64,000 nucleotides of DNA from the NCBI RefSeq assembly GCF_002072185.1, contig NZ_MVIW01000006.1, positions 36,603-100,602 on the forward strand, written 5' to 3'. Below are positions 16,741-25,317 of the stretch, piece after piece (position 1 is the first letter of the stretch; every line of letters begins with the position of its first letter). The translations under genes and the position numbers were made by a program. The notes below the pieces were generated by a model that was not told where the DNA came from, searched no databases, and worked only from the letters and a program-made list of their open reading frames with translations. The DNA is from Actinomyces denticolens. GTDB taxonomy: Bacteria > Actinomycetota > Actinomycetes > Actinomycetales > Actinomycetaceae.

Positions 16741-18624
16741 TCAGACCACCGGCCTGCTGTAGAGCGCGTCGATCTCATCGGCGAAGCGCTCCAGCGCCTC
16801 CGCCCGGCGCACCTTGAGCGAGGGCGTGAGCAGGCCGTTATCGATCGTGAAATCGCCCGGCAGCACCGTGAAGGTCCGGATCGACTCCGCCCGGGAGACC
16901 GCCTCATTGGCCCGGGCCACCGCCCGCTCCAGGGCCGCGCGCACGCGCGGGTCGCTCACCGCCGACACGGGGTCGAGGTCCTCGATCCCGTGGGAGGCGA
17001 GCCACAGCGGCAGCATCTCCGCGTCCAGCGTCACCAGGGCGCCGATGCAGGGGCGGTTGTCGCCCACGACGAGCACCTGGCTGACCAGCGGGTGGCCGCG
17101 CAGTCGGTCCTCCAGGACGGCGGGCGCCACGTTCTTGCCCCCGGCGGTGACGATGAGCTCCTTCTTGCGGCCCGTGATGCGCAGCGAGCCGTCGTCCTCG
17201 AACGCGCCGATATCGCCCGTGCGCAGCCAGCCGTCCTCCGTCAGCGCCTCGGCCGTGGCCCCGGGGTTGGCGTGGTAGCCCCGGAACAGGCCGATGCCGC
17301 GCACGAGGATCTCGCCGTCGTCGGCCAGTCGCAGCTCAGTGCCCGGCATTGGACCGCCAACCGTGCCGATCCTCATGCTCGCAGGCAGGGTGACGGCGCA
17401 GGGCGCGGAGGTCTCGGTCAGCCCGTAGCCCTCCAGGACGGTCACCCCCGCGCCCCGGTAGTAGTGGCCGAGCCTCTCCCCCAGGGGGCCGCCACCACTG
17501 ATGACATGCGAGACCCTCCCGCCGAGCAGCGCGCGCAGCTTGGAGAACACGAGCCGGTCGAAGACCCTCATCTGGGCCCGCAGGCCGCGACTGGGCCCCT
17601 CCGGGGTATCCAGGGCGCGCGAGTAGGCGATCGCCGTCTTGGCGGCCAGGCGGAAGACCTTCTGCTTGTTGCCGGTCGAGCGCGCGTCCGCGGCGTTGTA
17701 GATCTTCTCGAAAACCCTCGGCACGGCGACGACGAAGGTGGGGGAGAAGGTCGCCAGGTCGTCCACGAGGTGCTTGACATCCGGGGCGTGGCCCATGACG
17801 CCGCGCTCGGAGCACACGATCGCGATCTCGATGAACCGCCCCAGCACATGGGCCAGGGGGAGGAACATGAGGGCGCGCACCTCATCGGCGGCCAGGACCT
17901 CGGGAACGTGCTCGCAGGTGTTGACGCCCAGCTGGATGAGGTTGCCGTGAGTGAGCTCGACGCCCTTGGGGCGCCCCGTGGTGCCCGAGGTGTAGACGAT
18001 CGTCGCCAGGTCCGCGCTGGTGAGCGCGGCGGCGCGGGCGTCGAGCCCGGCCCGGTCCACGCCCTTCCCCGCGGCGATGAGATCCGTGATCGCGCCGCGC
18101 GACAGGCACATGACCCGCAGCTCCGCCAGGGCCGCCTGATCGGCGCCGCGGGCGCGGACCGCCTCGACCATCTGCTCCATGCCGGCGTTCTCGACGACCA
18201 CCAGCCTCACGGAGGCGTCGGTGAGGATCCACTCGGCCTGCTCCGCCGAGGAGGTCTCATAGATCGGCACCACGACGAGGCCCGCCTCCCAGGCGGCGAA
18301 GTCCAGGAGGGTCCACTCGAAGCAGGTGTGGGACATGATCGCGATCGCGTCCCCGGGGCGCAGCCCGAGCGACATGAGCCCGGCCGCCACCTCGCGGACC
18401 TGGGCGCGGAACGCCGTCGCGCTCATGGGGATCCAGCGGCGGCCGACCGAGGGCTTGCGGGCGACGAGCGGGGCGGACGGTGAGCGGCGCACGCGCTCGG
18501 CCAGCGCCCACGGGGCCGTCATCCCGTCGTGGACGGGGACCGCCAGCGGGGTGGAGCGGATGGTGCTGGCAGCGTGCTGCTGGAGGGCCGCCGGCTCGGC
18601 GCCGGGCTGTGCGGGGCTCGTCAT
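16741..18624 (-). CDS. Long-chain acyl-CoA synthetase / AMP-dependent ligase, paralogue 1
   Basis: 627-residue member of the ANL superfamily, FadD15-like. It adenylates a fatty acid with ATP and transfers it to CoA. Motif A3 (IVYTSGTTGRPKGVELTH), the GYGLTETSAP motif (A5) and the A7/A8 region (LRTGDIGAF, ITGRKKELIVTAGGKNVAP) are all present, with the A10 segment (FTIDNGLLTPSLKVRR) near the end. ATG 18624 is the start. It is the last gene of a minus-strand run valS - ligase 2 - ligase 1 and closely resembles ligase 2 along its whole length, so the two arose by tandem duplication. Chain-length preference cannot be read from sequence. Confidence 0.88.
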   Translation of the reverse strand: MTSPAQPGAEPAALQQHAASTIRSTPLAVPVHDGMTAPWALAERVRRSPSAPLVARKPSVGRRWIPMSATAFRAQVREVAAGLMSLGLRPGDAIAIMSHTCFEWTLLDFAAWEAGLVVVPIYETSSAEQAEWILTDASVRLVVVENAGMEQMVEAVRARGADQAALAELRVMCLSRGAITDLIAAGKGVDRAGLDARAAALTSADLATIVYTSGTTGRPKGVELTHGNLIQLGVNTCEHVPEVLAADEVRALMFLPLAHVLGRFIEIAIVCSERGVMGHAPDVKHLVDDLATFSPTFVVAVPRVFEKIYNAADARSTGNKQKVFRLAAKTAIAYSRALDTPEGPSRGLRAQMRVFDRLVFSKLRALLGGRVSHVISGGGPLGERLGHYYRGAGVTVLEGYGLTETSAPCAVTLPASMRIGTVGGPMPGTELRLADDGEILVRGIGLFRGYHANPGATAEALTEDGWLRTGDIGAFEDDGSLRITGRKKELIVTAGGKNVAPAVLEDRLRGHPLVSQVLVVGDNRPCIGALVTLDAEMLPLWLASHGIEDLDPVSAVSDPRVRAALERAVARANEAVSRAESIRTFTVLPGDFTIDNGLLTPSLKVRRAEALERFADEIDALYSRPVV

Positions 18625-18747
18625 GACCCCATCATCGCCCGCCGATGCGCCCGACGGGGCCCGAATGCGGCCACGTACGGACCCCGCGCCCCGCCGGTGG
18701 CCCCGGAGCGCGCCCCTGACCTGCGACTTCCGCTGACGGTGAGCGCG

Positions 18748-20682
18748 TCAGGCCTCCGGGCCCCGGCGCTTGCCGGCGTAGATGGAGGCGATGGCGTCGG
18801 CATGGGCCTCCATGACGGCGGCCCGCTTGACCTTCAGCGAGGGCGTGAGCAGGCCATTGGCCTCCGTGAAATCCGTGGTGAGCACGCGGAACTCGCGGAT
18901 CGACTCGGCCCGGGAGACCGCCTCGTTGGTGCGGGCCACGGCGCGCTCCAGCGCGGCGAGCACCTGCGGGTGGGACGCGGCCTCGACCACGCCCATCTCC
19001 GGCAGGCCGTGGTTGCGCAGCCACAGGGGCAGCATCTCCGCATCCAGCGTGATGAGCGCGGAGATGAAGGGCTCGTTGTCCCCCAGGACGAGGACCTGGC
19101 TGACCAGCGGGTGCCCGCGCAGTCGGTCCTCGAGAACCGCCGGGGCCACGTTCTTGCCGCCGGCGGTGACGATGAGGTCCTTCTTGCGGCCGGTGATGCG
19201 CACCCAGCCGTCGTCGTCGATGGCCCCGATGTCACCGGTGCGGAACCAGCCATCGGGGGTGAAGGACTCGGCGGTGGCGGCGGGGTTGTTGTGGTAGTTC
19301 CGGAAGACGCCCAGGCCCCGCACGAGGATCTCCCCGGTCTCGTCCACCCGGATCTCGTTGCCGCACACGGGCGGGCCCACAGTGCCGATCCTGTTGCGCA
19401 CATCGAGGTTGACGCAGGTGGGGCCGATCGTCTCGGTGAGCCCGTAGCCCTCGAGGATCTCCAGGCCCATGCCCCGGTAGAAGTGCCCGAGGCGCTCGCC
19501 CAGCGGCCCGCCGCCGGAGATCGCGAAACGGGCGTTGGGCCCCAGCAGGGCGCGGATCGTGCGGTAGACGAGGCGGTCGGCCAGCGCGTGCGAGGCGGCC
19601 AGCGACTTCGAGGGGCCGGCCGGGGCGTCCAGCGCGCGGGAGTACTCGACGGCGACCTTCGCCGCCCAGCGGAAGGTCCGCAGCCTCATGCCGCTGCCCG
19701 CCTTGGCGTCTGCGGCGTTGTAGATCTTCTCCAGTACGCGCGGCACGGCCAGCACGTAGGAGGGACCGAAGGCCTGCAGGTCCGGCAGGAGGGTCTTGAC
19801 GTCCGGGGTGTGCCCGAGCACGCCCTGGCCCGCCAGGGACAGCAGCTCCAGGCAGCGCGCGTAGGAGTGCGCCAGCGGCAGGAAGAGCAGGAGGCGCGTG
19901 TCCGGGCGGTAGAGGAGGTCGGGGATCCAGTGGACGCCGTTGTGCGCCAGGCCCGCCGCGTTGCGGTGGGTGATCTCGACGCCCTTGGGGCGGCCCGTCG
20001 TACCGGAGGTGTAGATGATGGAGAAGATGTCCTCGGGGCTCACGGCGGCCGAGCGGTCCTCGACGACGGTCCGCGAGATCGCCCGCCCGGCCGTGGTCAA
20101 CTCGGTGAGCGCATCGCGGTCCAGCGACAGGACCCGGGGGCTCTCGGCGCCGGGATCGGCGGCCGAGCGCGCCCTGATGGCCGCCTCCACCACGAGCGCA
20201 TGGCCGGAGGTCTCGGTGATGACGAGGCGGACGTCGGCGTCGTCGAGGATCCACTCGATCTGCTCGGCCGAGTCGGTCTCGTAGATGGGCACGGAGACCA
20301 GCCCGGCGCGGGCGATCGCCATGTCCAGGAGCGTCCACTCGTAGCAGGTGCGGGACATGAGCGCCACGCTTATTCCCGCCTCCAGGCCCAAACCGATGAG
20401 CCCCGCGGCGATACGGGCGACCTCCTCGCCGAAGGCCCGGGCGGTGATCGGCGTCCATGTGCCCAGTGAGCTGCGCCGCTCGATGATGGGGCGCTCCGAG
20501 GTGCGGGCGATGCGGTCGGCCAGCAGCCACGGGACGGTCCACTCAGACTCCGTGTCGCGGCTGTCGCAGGTGCCGGAGGCCCCCATGGTCAGGGGGCTGG
20601 AGGTGACGCCGTCGGCGACGGTCGTGGCCCCCAGGGACGGGTGGGGCGCGGCGCCGGCGGGCGCGGGGATCCGTTGCGGCAC
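18748..20682 (-). CDS. Long-chain acyl-CoA synthetase / AMP-dependent ligase, paralogue 2
   Basis: 644-residue ANL ligase. The same core motifs as paralogue 1 are visible: IIYTSGTTGRPKGVEITH, EGYGLTETIGP, FRTGDIGAIDDDG, ITGRKKDLIVTAGGKNVAP and a C-terminal NGLLTPSLKVKR. I start it at GTG 20682, eight bases after the valS stop, because the reading frame further upstream is antisense to valS. Its N-terminus has ~30 residues of Pro/Ala/Gly-rich extension. It is coupled to valS, and 123 bases separate it from paralogue 1. Function: fatty acid activation at the membrane for lipid synthesis or breakdown. Confidence 0.88.
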   Translation of the reverse strand: MPQRIPAPAGAAPHPSLGATTVADGVTSSPLTMGASGTCDSRDTESEWTVPWLLADRIARTSERPIIERRSSLGTWTPITARAFGEEVARIAAGLIGLGLEAGISVALMSRTCYEWTLLDMAIARAGLVSVPIYETDSAEQIEWILDDADVRLVITETSGHALVVEAAIRARSAADPGAESPRVLSLDRDALTELTTAGRAISRTVVEDRSAAVSPEDIFSIIYTSGTTGRPKGVEITHRNAAGLAHNGVHWIPDLLYRPDTRLLLFLPLAHSYARCLELLSLAGQGVLGHTPDVKTLLPDLQAFGPSYVLAVPRVLEKIYNAADAKAGSGMRLRTFRWAAKVAVEYSRALDAPAGPSKSLAASHALADRLVYRTIRALLGPNARFAISGGGPLGERLGHFYRGMGLEILEGYGLTETIGPTCVNLDVRNRIGTVGPPVCGNEIRVDETGEILVRGLGVFRNYHNNPAATAESFTPDGWFRTGDIGAIDDDGWVRITGRKKDLIVTAGGKNVAPAVLEDRLRGHPLVSQVLVLGDNEPFISALITLDAEMLPLWLRNHGLPEMGVVEAASHPQVLAALERAVARTNEAVSRAESIREFRVLTTDFTEANGLLTPSLKVKRAAVMEAHADAIASIYAGKRRGPEA

Positions 20683-20687
20683 TGCTC

Positions 20688-23492
20688 TCAGCCCTTCTTC
20701 GGCTTGGCGGGGGCCTCGCCGAGCTCGACGGCGGTGACGATCACGGCCGGGGCGGGCTCGTCGTCGTCGCCCGCGCGCAGCTCGGCCGCGGCCAGGGTCA
20801 TCGGGCCCGTCACCTTCGCGGCCTCGAGGAGATCGGCGCGAACCGCCTCCACGCTCGCCTCGGCCTCGGGGGCCACGGCCAGCGCCACGGAGAGGATCGG
20901 CGTCTTCTGGCTCGTCTTGGCCTCCGACTTGACCTTGCGCAGCGCCGCCAGCGCCTGGCCGGCGCGGGCCACGAGGGCGGCGTCGGCGCCGGCCGAGGCC
21001 TCGCGCAGGGGCGCGGCCTCGGGCCAGGCGGCGCGGTGGACGCTGCCGGTGCGGTACCAGCTCCACACCTCCTCCGCGGCGAAGGGCAGGAAGGGCGCGA
21101 AGAGGCGCACGAAGGTGTCCACGGCGATGGCCAGGGCCGTGCGGGCGCTCGTGACGGCGGCCGGGTCGTGGGAGCCGCCCAGGTCGTTGGCGCGATCCTT
21201 GACGAGCTCGATGTAGTCGTCGCAGAAGGTCCAGAAGAAGGACTCCGCGGCCTCCAGGGCGCGGGCGTGCTCGAAGCGCTCGAAGGCGGCGGTCGCGGCG
21301 TCCACGACATCCGCCAGGGCCGCCAGGACCGCCCGGTCGATCGGCTCGGTGACGGCGGTGGCGTCCAGGCTCGGCGCGGGGGCGGCCGCGAGGGCCTCCT
21401 CATCGGCGTCCCAGGGCAGGCCCATGGACAGGGCGAACTTGGAGGCGTTGAGGAGCTTGATGGCCAGGCGGCGGCCGATCTTGATCTGCTGCTCCTCGAA
21501 GGCCGCGTCCAGGCCCAGGCGGGCCGAGGCCGCCCAATAGCGCACGGCGTCGGCCCCGAACCTCTCCAGCAGGCCCATGGGGGTCTCGGCGTTGCCCTTG
21601 GACTTGCTCATCTTCTTGTGGTCCGAGTCCAGGATCCATCCGGAGATGCCCGCGTGCCTCCAGGGCAGGGCGCCGAACTCCAGGTCCGCGCGTACCACGG
21701 AGGAGAACAGCCAGGTGCGGATGATGTCCTGGCCCTGGGGGCGCAGGTCCATGGGGTAGACGCGGTTGAAGAGGTCCTCGTCCGTCAGCCAGCCGGAGAC
21801 CAGCTGGGGCGACAGGGAGGAGGTCGCCCAGGTGTCCATGATGTCGAGCTCGGCGGTGAAGCCGCCCGGCTGGTCGCGCTGATCCTCCGTGTAGCCGGCC
21901 GGGATATCCGAGGAGGGGTCGATCGGCAGCTCGGCCTCGGCGGGGGTCAGGACGCGGGTGTAGTCCACCTCGCCGTCGTCGTCGATCGCGTACCAGACGG
22001 GGAAGGGCACGCCGAAGAAGCGCTGGCGGGAGATGAGCCAGTCGTTGTTGAGGCCCTTGACCCAGTTCTCATAGCGCACCCGCATGAAATCGGGGTGGAA
22101 GTCCAGCTCGGCGCCGCGGGCGAGCAGGTCTGCGCGCAGGTCGGAGCCCGTGGCCGGGTTCGTCCAATCCTTCCCGCCGTTGCGCAGGTACCACTGGCGG
22201 GAGGTGACGATCTCCAGGGGCTTGTCACCCTTCTCGAAGAAGTTCGTCTGACGGGTGGTCGCGGTCGGCTTGCCGCGCATCTCGCCGCTGGCGGCCAGGG
22301 CGGCCACGACGGTCTCCCGCGCCGAGTAGGTGGTCTTGCCGGCCATGGCGGCGTAGGCCTCGCGGCCCGCCGGCGCGGTGATCCACTCGGGGGTCTCGGC
22401 CTCGATGCGACCGTCCTTGCGCAGGATGGCGCGCAGCGGCAGGCCGAGGTCCCGCCACCACTCGATGTCCGTGGTGTCGCCGAAGGTGCAGCACATGGCG
22501 ATGCCGGCGCCCTTGTCCCTCTCAGCGGCGGGGTGGGCCAGCACCGGGACCTCGACGCCGAAGACGGGGGAGGCCACGGTCGTGCCCAGCAGCGGCTGGT
22601 AGCGCTCGTCGTCGGGGTGGGCGATGAGGGCCACGCAGGCGGCGAGCAGCTCGGGGCGCGTCGTCTCGATGCACACGTCGTGGGTGCCGGCCGGGCCGGT
22701 CTCGATGGGGGCACCCGCCGCGGCCGCGCGCTCGGCGGCGTCGGTGTCGACGACGTGGAAGGCCAGGCGGTGGTAGAAGCCCGGGTACTCGCGGGACTCG
22801 AGCTCCGCCTGAGCGACGGCCGTCTGGAAGGTGACGTCCCACAGGCCAGGTGCGGCGGCCTGGTAGGCCTCGCCCCGCTCCAGGTTGCGCAGGAAGGCGG
22901 CCTGGGCGACCCTGCGGGCGCGCTCGCCGATGGTCTGGTAGGTCTGCCTCCAGTCCACGCTCAGCCCGAGCCGGCGCCACAGGGCCTCGAACTGGGCCTC
23001 GTCGATGGTGGTCAGGCGCTCGCAGAGCTCGACGAAGTTGCGCCGCGAGATCGGCTTCTGGTCCCTGGCCTTGATGGACTTGCCCTCACCGCCGGTGCGC
23101 GGCGGGGTGAAGTCGGGGTCGTAGGGCAGGGAGGGATCGCAGCGCACCCCGTAGTAGTTCTGCACCCGGCGCTCGGTGGGCAGGCCGTTGTCGTCCCAGC
23201 CCATGGGGTAGAAGACGGCCTTGCCGCGCATCCGCTGGTAGCGGGCGAGGGTGTCCGTGTGCGTGTAGGAGAAGACGTGCCCCACGTGCAGCGAGCCCGA
23301 TGCCGTCGGGGGAGGGGTGTCGATGGAGAAGACCTCGGGGCGCTCGGCGGAGCGGTCGAAGGCGTAGATGCCGTCCTCCTCCCAGCGCTGCCCCCAGGTG
23401 GACTCCAGGCCGTCGGCGCTCACCTTGGCCGGCACGCGCGGGCTGCGGAGCTGCGAGGGGATGAAACGGGATGAGTTGCTGGGCTGCGACAT
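20688..23492 (-). CDS. valS: Valyl-tRNA synthetase
   Basis: 934-residue class I aminoacyl-tRNA synthetase. HIGH appears as HVGH at 69-72 and KMSKS at 627-631. The editing (CP1) domain contains the TRPELLAACVALIAHP segment. The N-terminal TERRVQNYYGVRCDP region and overall length resemble the archaeal-like ValRS subtype found in several actinomycetes rather than the E. coli type. The final ~100 residues form a short helical, acidic tail. ATG 23492 is chosen since upstream sequence has no coding bias. It is divergent from arc, sharing a 265-base regulatory region with three phased repeats. Confidence 0.93.
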   Translation of the reverse strand: MSQPSNSSRFIPSQLRSPRVPAKVSADGLESTWGQRWEEDGIYAFDRSAERPEVFSIDTPPPTASGSLHVGHVFSYTHTDTLARYQRMRGKAVFYPMGWDDNGLPTERRVQNYYGVRCDPSLPYDPDFTPPRTGGEGKSIKARDQKPISRRNFVELCERLTTIDEAQFEALWRRLGLSVDWRQTYQTIGERARRVAQAAFLRNLERGEAYQAAAPGLWDVTFQTAVAQAELESREYPGFYHRLAFHVVDTDAAERAAAAGAPIETGPAGTHDVCIETTRPELLAACVALIAHPDDERYQPLLGTTVASPVFGVEVPVLAHPAAERDKGAGIAMCCTFGDTTDIEWWRDLGLPLRAILRKDGRIEAETPEWITAPAGREAYAAMAGKTTYSARETVVAALAASGEMRGKPTATTRQTNFFEKGDKPLEIVTSRQWYLRNGGKDWTNPATGSDLRADLLARGAELDFHPDFMRVRYENWVKGLNNDWLISRQRFFGVPFPVWYAIDDDGEVDYTRVLTPAEAELPIDPSSDIPAGYTEDQRDQPGGFTAELDIMDTWATSSLSPQLVSGWLTDEDLFNRVYPMDLRPQGQDIIRTWLFSSVVRADLEFGALPWRHAGISGWILDSDHKKMSKSKGNAETPMGLLERFGADAVRYWAASARLGLDAAFEEQQIKIGRRLAIKLLNASKFALSMGLPWDADEEALAAAPAPSLDATAVTEPIDRAVLAALADVVDAATAAFERFEHARALEAAESFFWTFCDDYIELVKDRANDLGGSHDPAAVTSARTALAIAVDTFVRLFAPFLPFAAEEVWSWYRTGSVHRAAWPEAAPLREASAGADAALVARAGQALAALRKVKSEAKTSQKTPILSVALAVAPEAEASVEAVRADLLEAAKVTGPMTLAAAELRAGDDDEPAPAVIVTAVELGEAPAKPKKG

Positions 23493-23630
23493 GCCGCTGA
23501 TTCTGTCACGGTGCCGCCTCAGCGCTCCAAGCGGGCGGGGCGGCGCGCCTGTGAGGTGGGCTACCAGGCGGTCGGGGGAGCGGGGCCGGGCTCCGTCGGC
23601 CGGCCCCGCCCCCCTCTCCTCGGCCCGCGT

Positions 23631-23684
23631 ACCGGTCTCGGTGGCGTTTTCGACCGGTCTCGACGACGGTATCGACCGGTCTCG
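23631..23684. promoter_or_regulatory. Three phased ACCGGTCTCG direct repeats
   Basis: ACCGGTCTCG occurs at 23631-23640, 23653-23662 and 23675-23684, exactly 22 bp apart (about two helical turns). The second and third copies contain the palindrome GACCGGTC. They lie between the divergent valS and arc genes, 74-127 bases before the arc start and just upstream of a possible -10 (TACGCT, 23706-23711). This is the layout of cooperative operator sites; the binding protein is unknown. Confidence 0.6.
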
Positions 23685-23757
23685 CGCGCGGGGGGAGGGG
23701 ATTGGTACGCTTGTGCCAGAACTGGCCGCGGTGATCCCCAATGACGAGGAGGCGGGC

Positions 23758-25317
23758 ATGACCGAGGAGTCCCCGGGCGCGCGCATCGCGGGGCTGAGCG
23801 ACGACGTCGCGACCCTGACCCGCAAGAACACCCTGCTCGCCAACGCCCTGCGCGCCGCCCGCACCGAGCTCGCCTCCCTCCACGACGATCTCCAGGCCCT
23901 CCAGGCCCCGCCGCTGGCCCACGCCACGGTCATCGCCGCCCACGCCACCGAGCGCACCGCCGACATCGCGCTGGCGGGCCGGCGCCACCGCGTGGGCGTG
24001 GGGCCCGACGTCGTCGCCTCCTCCCTCGCCCCCGGCGCCCCGGTGCTCCTCAACGAGCACCTCGTCATCACCGCCATCGCGCCCGGGCCCCGGGGTGGGG
24101 AGGTCGTGAGCGTCAAGGAGGCCTACGACGACTCCACCATCCTGGTCACCGCCCGCCACGACGAGGAGATGGTCCTCGCGCTCGCGGACGGGCTCACCCG
24201 CCGCGCCCCGCGCGCCGGGGACGTCCTCGTGGCCGACCTCGCGGCGCGCATGGCCCTGCGCCCCCTGTCCCGCGCCGAGGTCGAGGACCTCCTCCTGGAG
24301 GAGACCCCGGACGTCTCCTACGAGGACATCGGCGGGCTCGGCCCCCAGATCGAGCTCATCCGCGACGCCGTCGAGCTGCCCTTCCTCCACGCCGACCTCT
24401 ACCGCGAGCACCGGCTCACCCCGCCGCGCGGCGTCCTCCTCTACGGGCCCCCCGGCTGCGGCAAGACCCTCATCGCCAAGGCGGTGGCCTCCTCACTGGG
24501 TGCCAAGGGCAGGGGCGAGGCCTACTTCCTCAACATCAAGGGCCCCCAGCTCCTCGACAAGTACGTCGGCGAGACCGAGCGCCGCATCCGCGTCATCTTC
24601 GCCCGAGCCCGGGAGAGGGCCGCCACCGGCATCCCCGTCGTCGTCTTCTTCGACGAGATGGACTCCCTCTTCCGCACCCGCGGCTCCGGGCGCTCCTCCG
24701 ACGTCGAGACCACCGTGGTGCCGCAGATGCTCGCCGAGCTCGACGGCGTCGACGAGCTCGACAACGTCATCATCATCGGGGCCACCAACCGCGAGGACAT
24801 GATCGACCCCGCCATCCTGCGACCCGGCCGACTCGACGTCAAGATCCGCATCGACCGGCCCACGGCCGACGGCGCCGCCGAGATCCTGTCCACCTACCTC
24901 ACCGAGGACCTCCCCCTGCGCGACGACCTCATCGCCTCGGCGGGCGGGCGATCGGCGGCCATCCGGTCCCTCATCGACGGCGTCGTCGCCCGCCTCTACT
25001 CCGACGCCCCCGGCAGCGAGATGGTCGAGCTCACCCACGCCGACGGGAGCATCGAGATCCTGCGCACCGCCGATCTCGCCAGCGGAGCCATGCTCGCCAA
25101 CATCGTCGACCGCGCCAAGAAGGCCGCCATCAAGGACCTGGTGACCACCGGGCGGCGGGGCCTGGCCGACGAGCACCTGCGCGCCGCCCTGGCCGACGAG
25201 CTCGACGAGAGCAGGGGACTCGTGGCCGCCACCCGCCCCGAGGACTGGGCCAGGGTCACCGGCAGGCGCGGCGTGCCCGTCACCGCCGCCCGGCCGCTGG
25301 GGGGAGGACCGGCATGA
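23758..25317 (+). CDS. arc: Pup-dependent AAA ATPase ARC/Mpa, without docking tail
   Basis: 519-residue ARC/Mpa ring ATPase that binds pupylated proteins. Residues ~8-50 form the N-terminal coiled coil that captures Pup, followed by two OB-fold domains. The AAA domain has Walker A GPPGCGKT, the KYVGETER pore region and Walker B VVVFFDEMDSL. In M. tuberculosis the C-terminus ends in a QYL-type motif that opens the 20S proteasome. Here the protein ends ...VTAARPLGGGPA right after the equivalent of the last domain, so the motif is missing. ATG 23758 follows GAGGAGG. The stop overlaps dop (ATGA). With no prcBA genes nearby, it may act as an unfoldase without a proteasome, as known in Corynebacterium. 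Confidence 0.93.
   Translation: MTEESPGARIAGLSDDVATLTRKNTLLANALRAARTELASLHDDLQALQAPPLAHATVIAAHATERTADIALAGRRHRVGVGPDVVASSLAPGAPVLLNEHLVITAIAPGPRGGEVVSVKEAYDDSTILVTARHDEEMVLALADGLTRRAPRAGDVLVADLAARMALRPLSRAEVEDLLLEETPDVSYEDIGGLGPQIELIRDAVELPFLHADLYREHRLTPPRGVLLYGPPGCGKTLIAKAVASSLGAKGRGEAYFLNIKGPQLLDKYVGETERRIRVIFARARERAATGIPVVVFFDEMDSLFRTRGSGRSSDVETTVVPQMLAELDGVDELDNVIIIGATNREDMIDPAILRPGRLDVKIRIDRPTADGAAEILSTYLTEDLPLRDDLIASAGGRSAAIRSLIDGVVARLYSDAPGSEMVELTHADGSIEILRTADLASGAMLANIVDRAKKAAIKDLVTTGRRGLADEHLRAALADELDESRGLVAATRPEDWARVTGRRGVPVTAARPLGGGPA

Noticed and set aside
20683..24116. Longer open frame extending valS upstream to 24116 on the minus strand
   Set aside because: Upstream of 23492 the frame is antisense to arc and crosses the divergent promoter region; only the part from MSQPSNSS matches a ValRS N-terminus.
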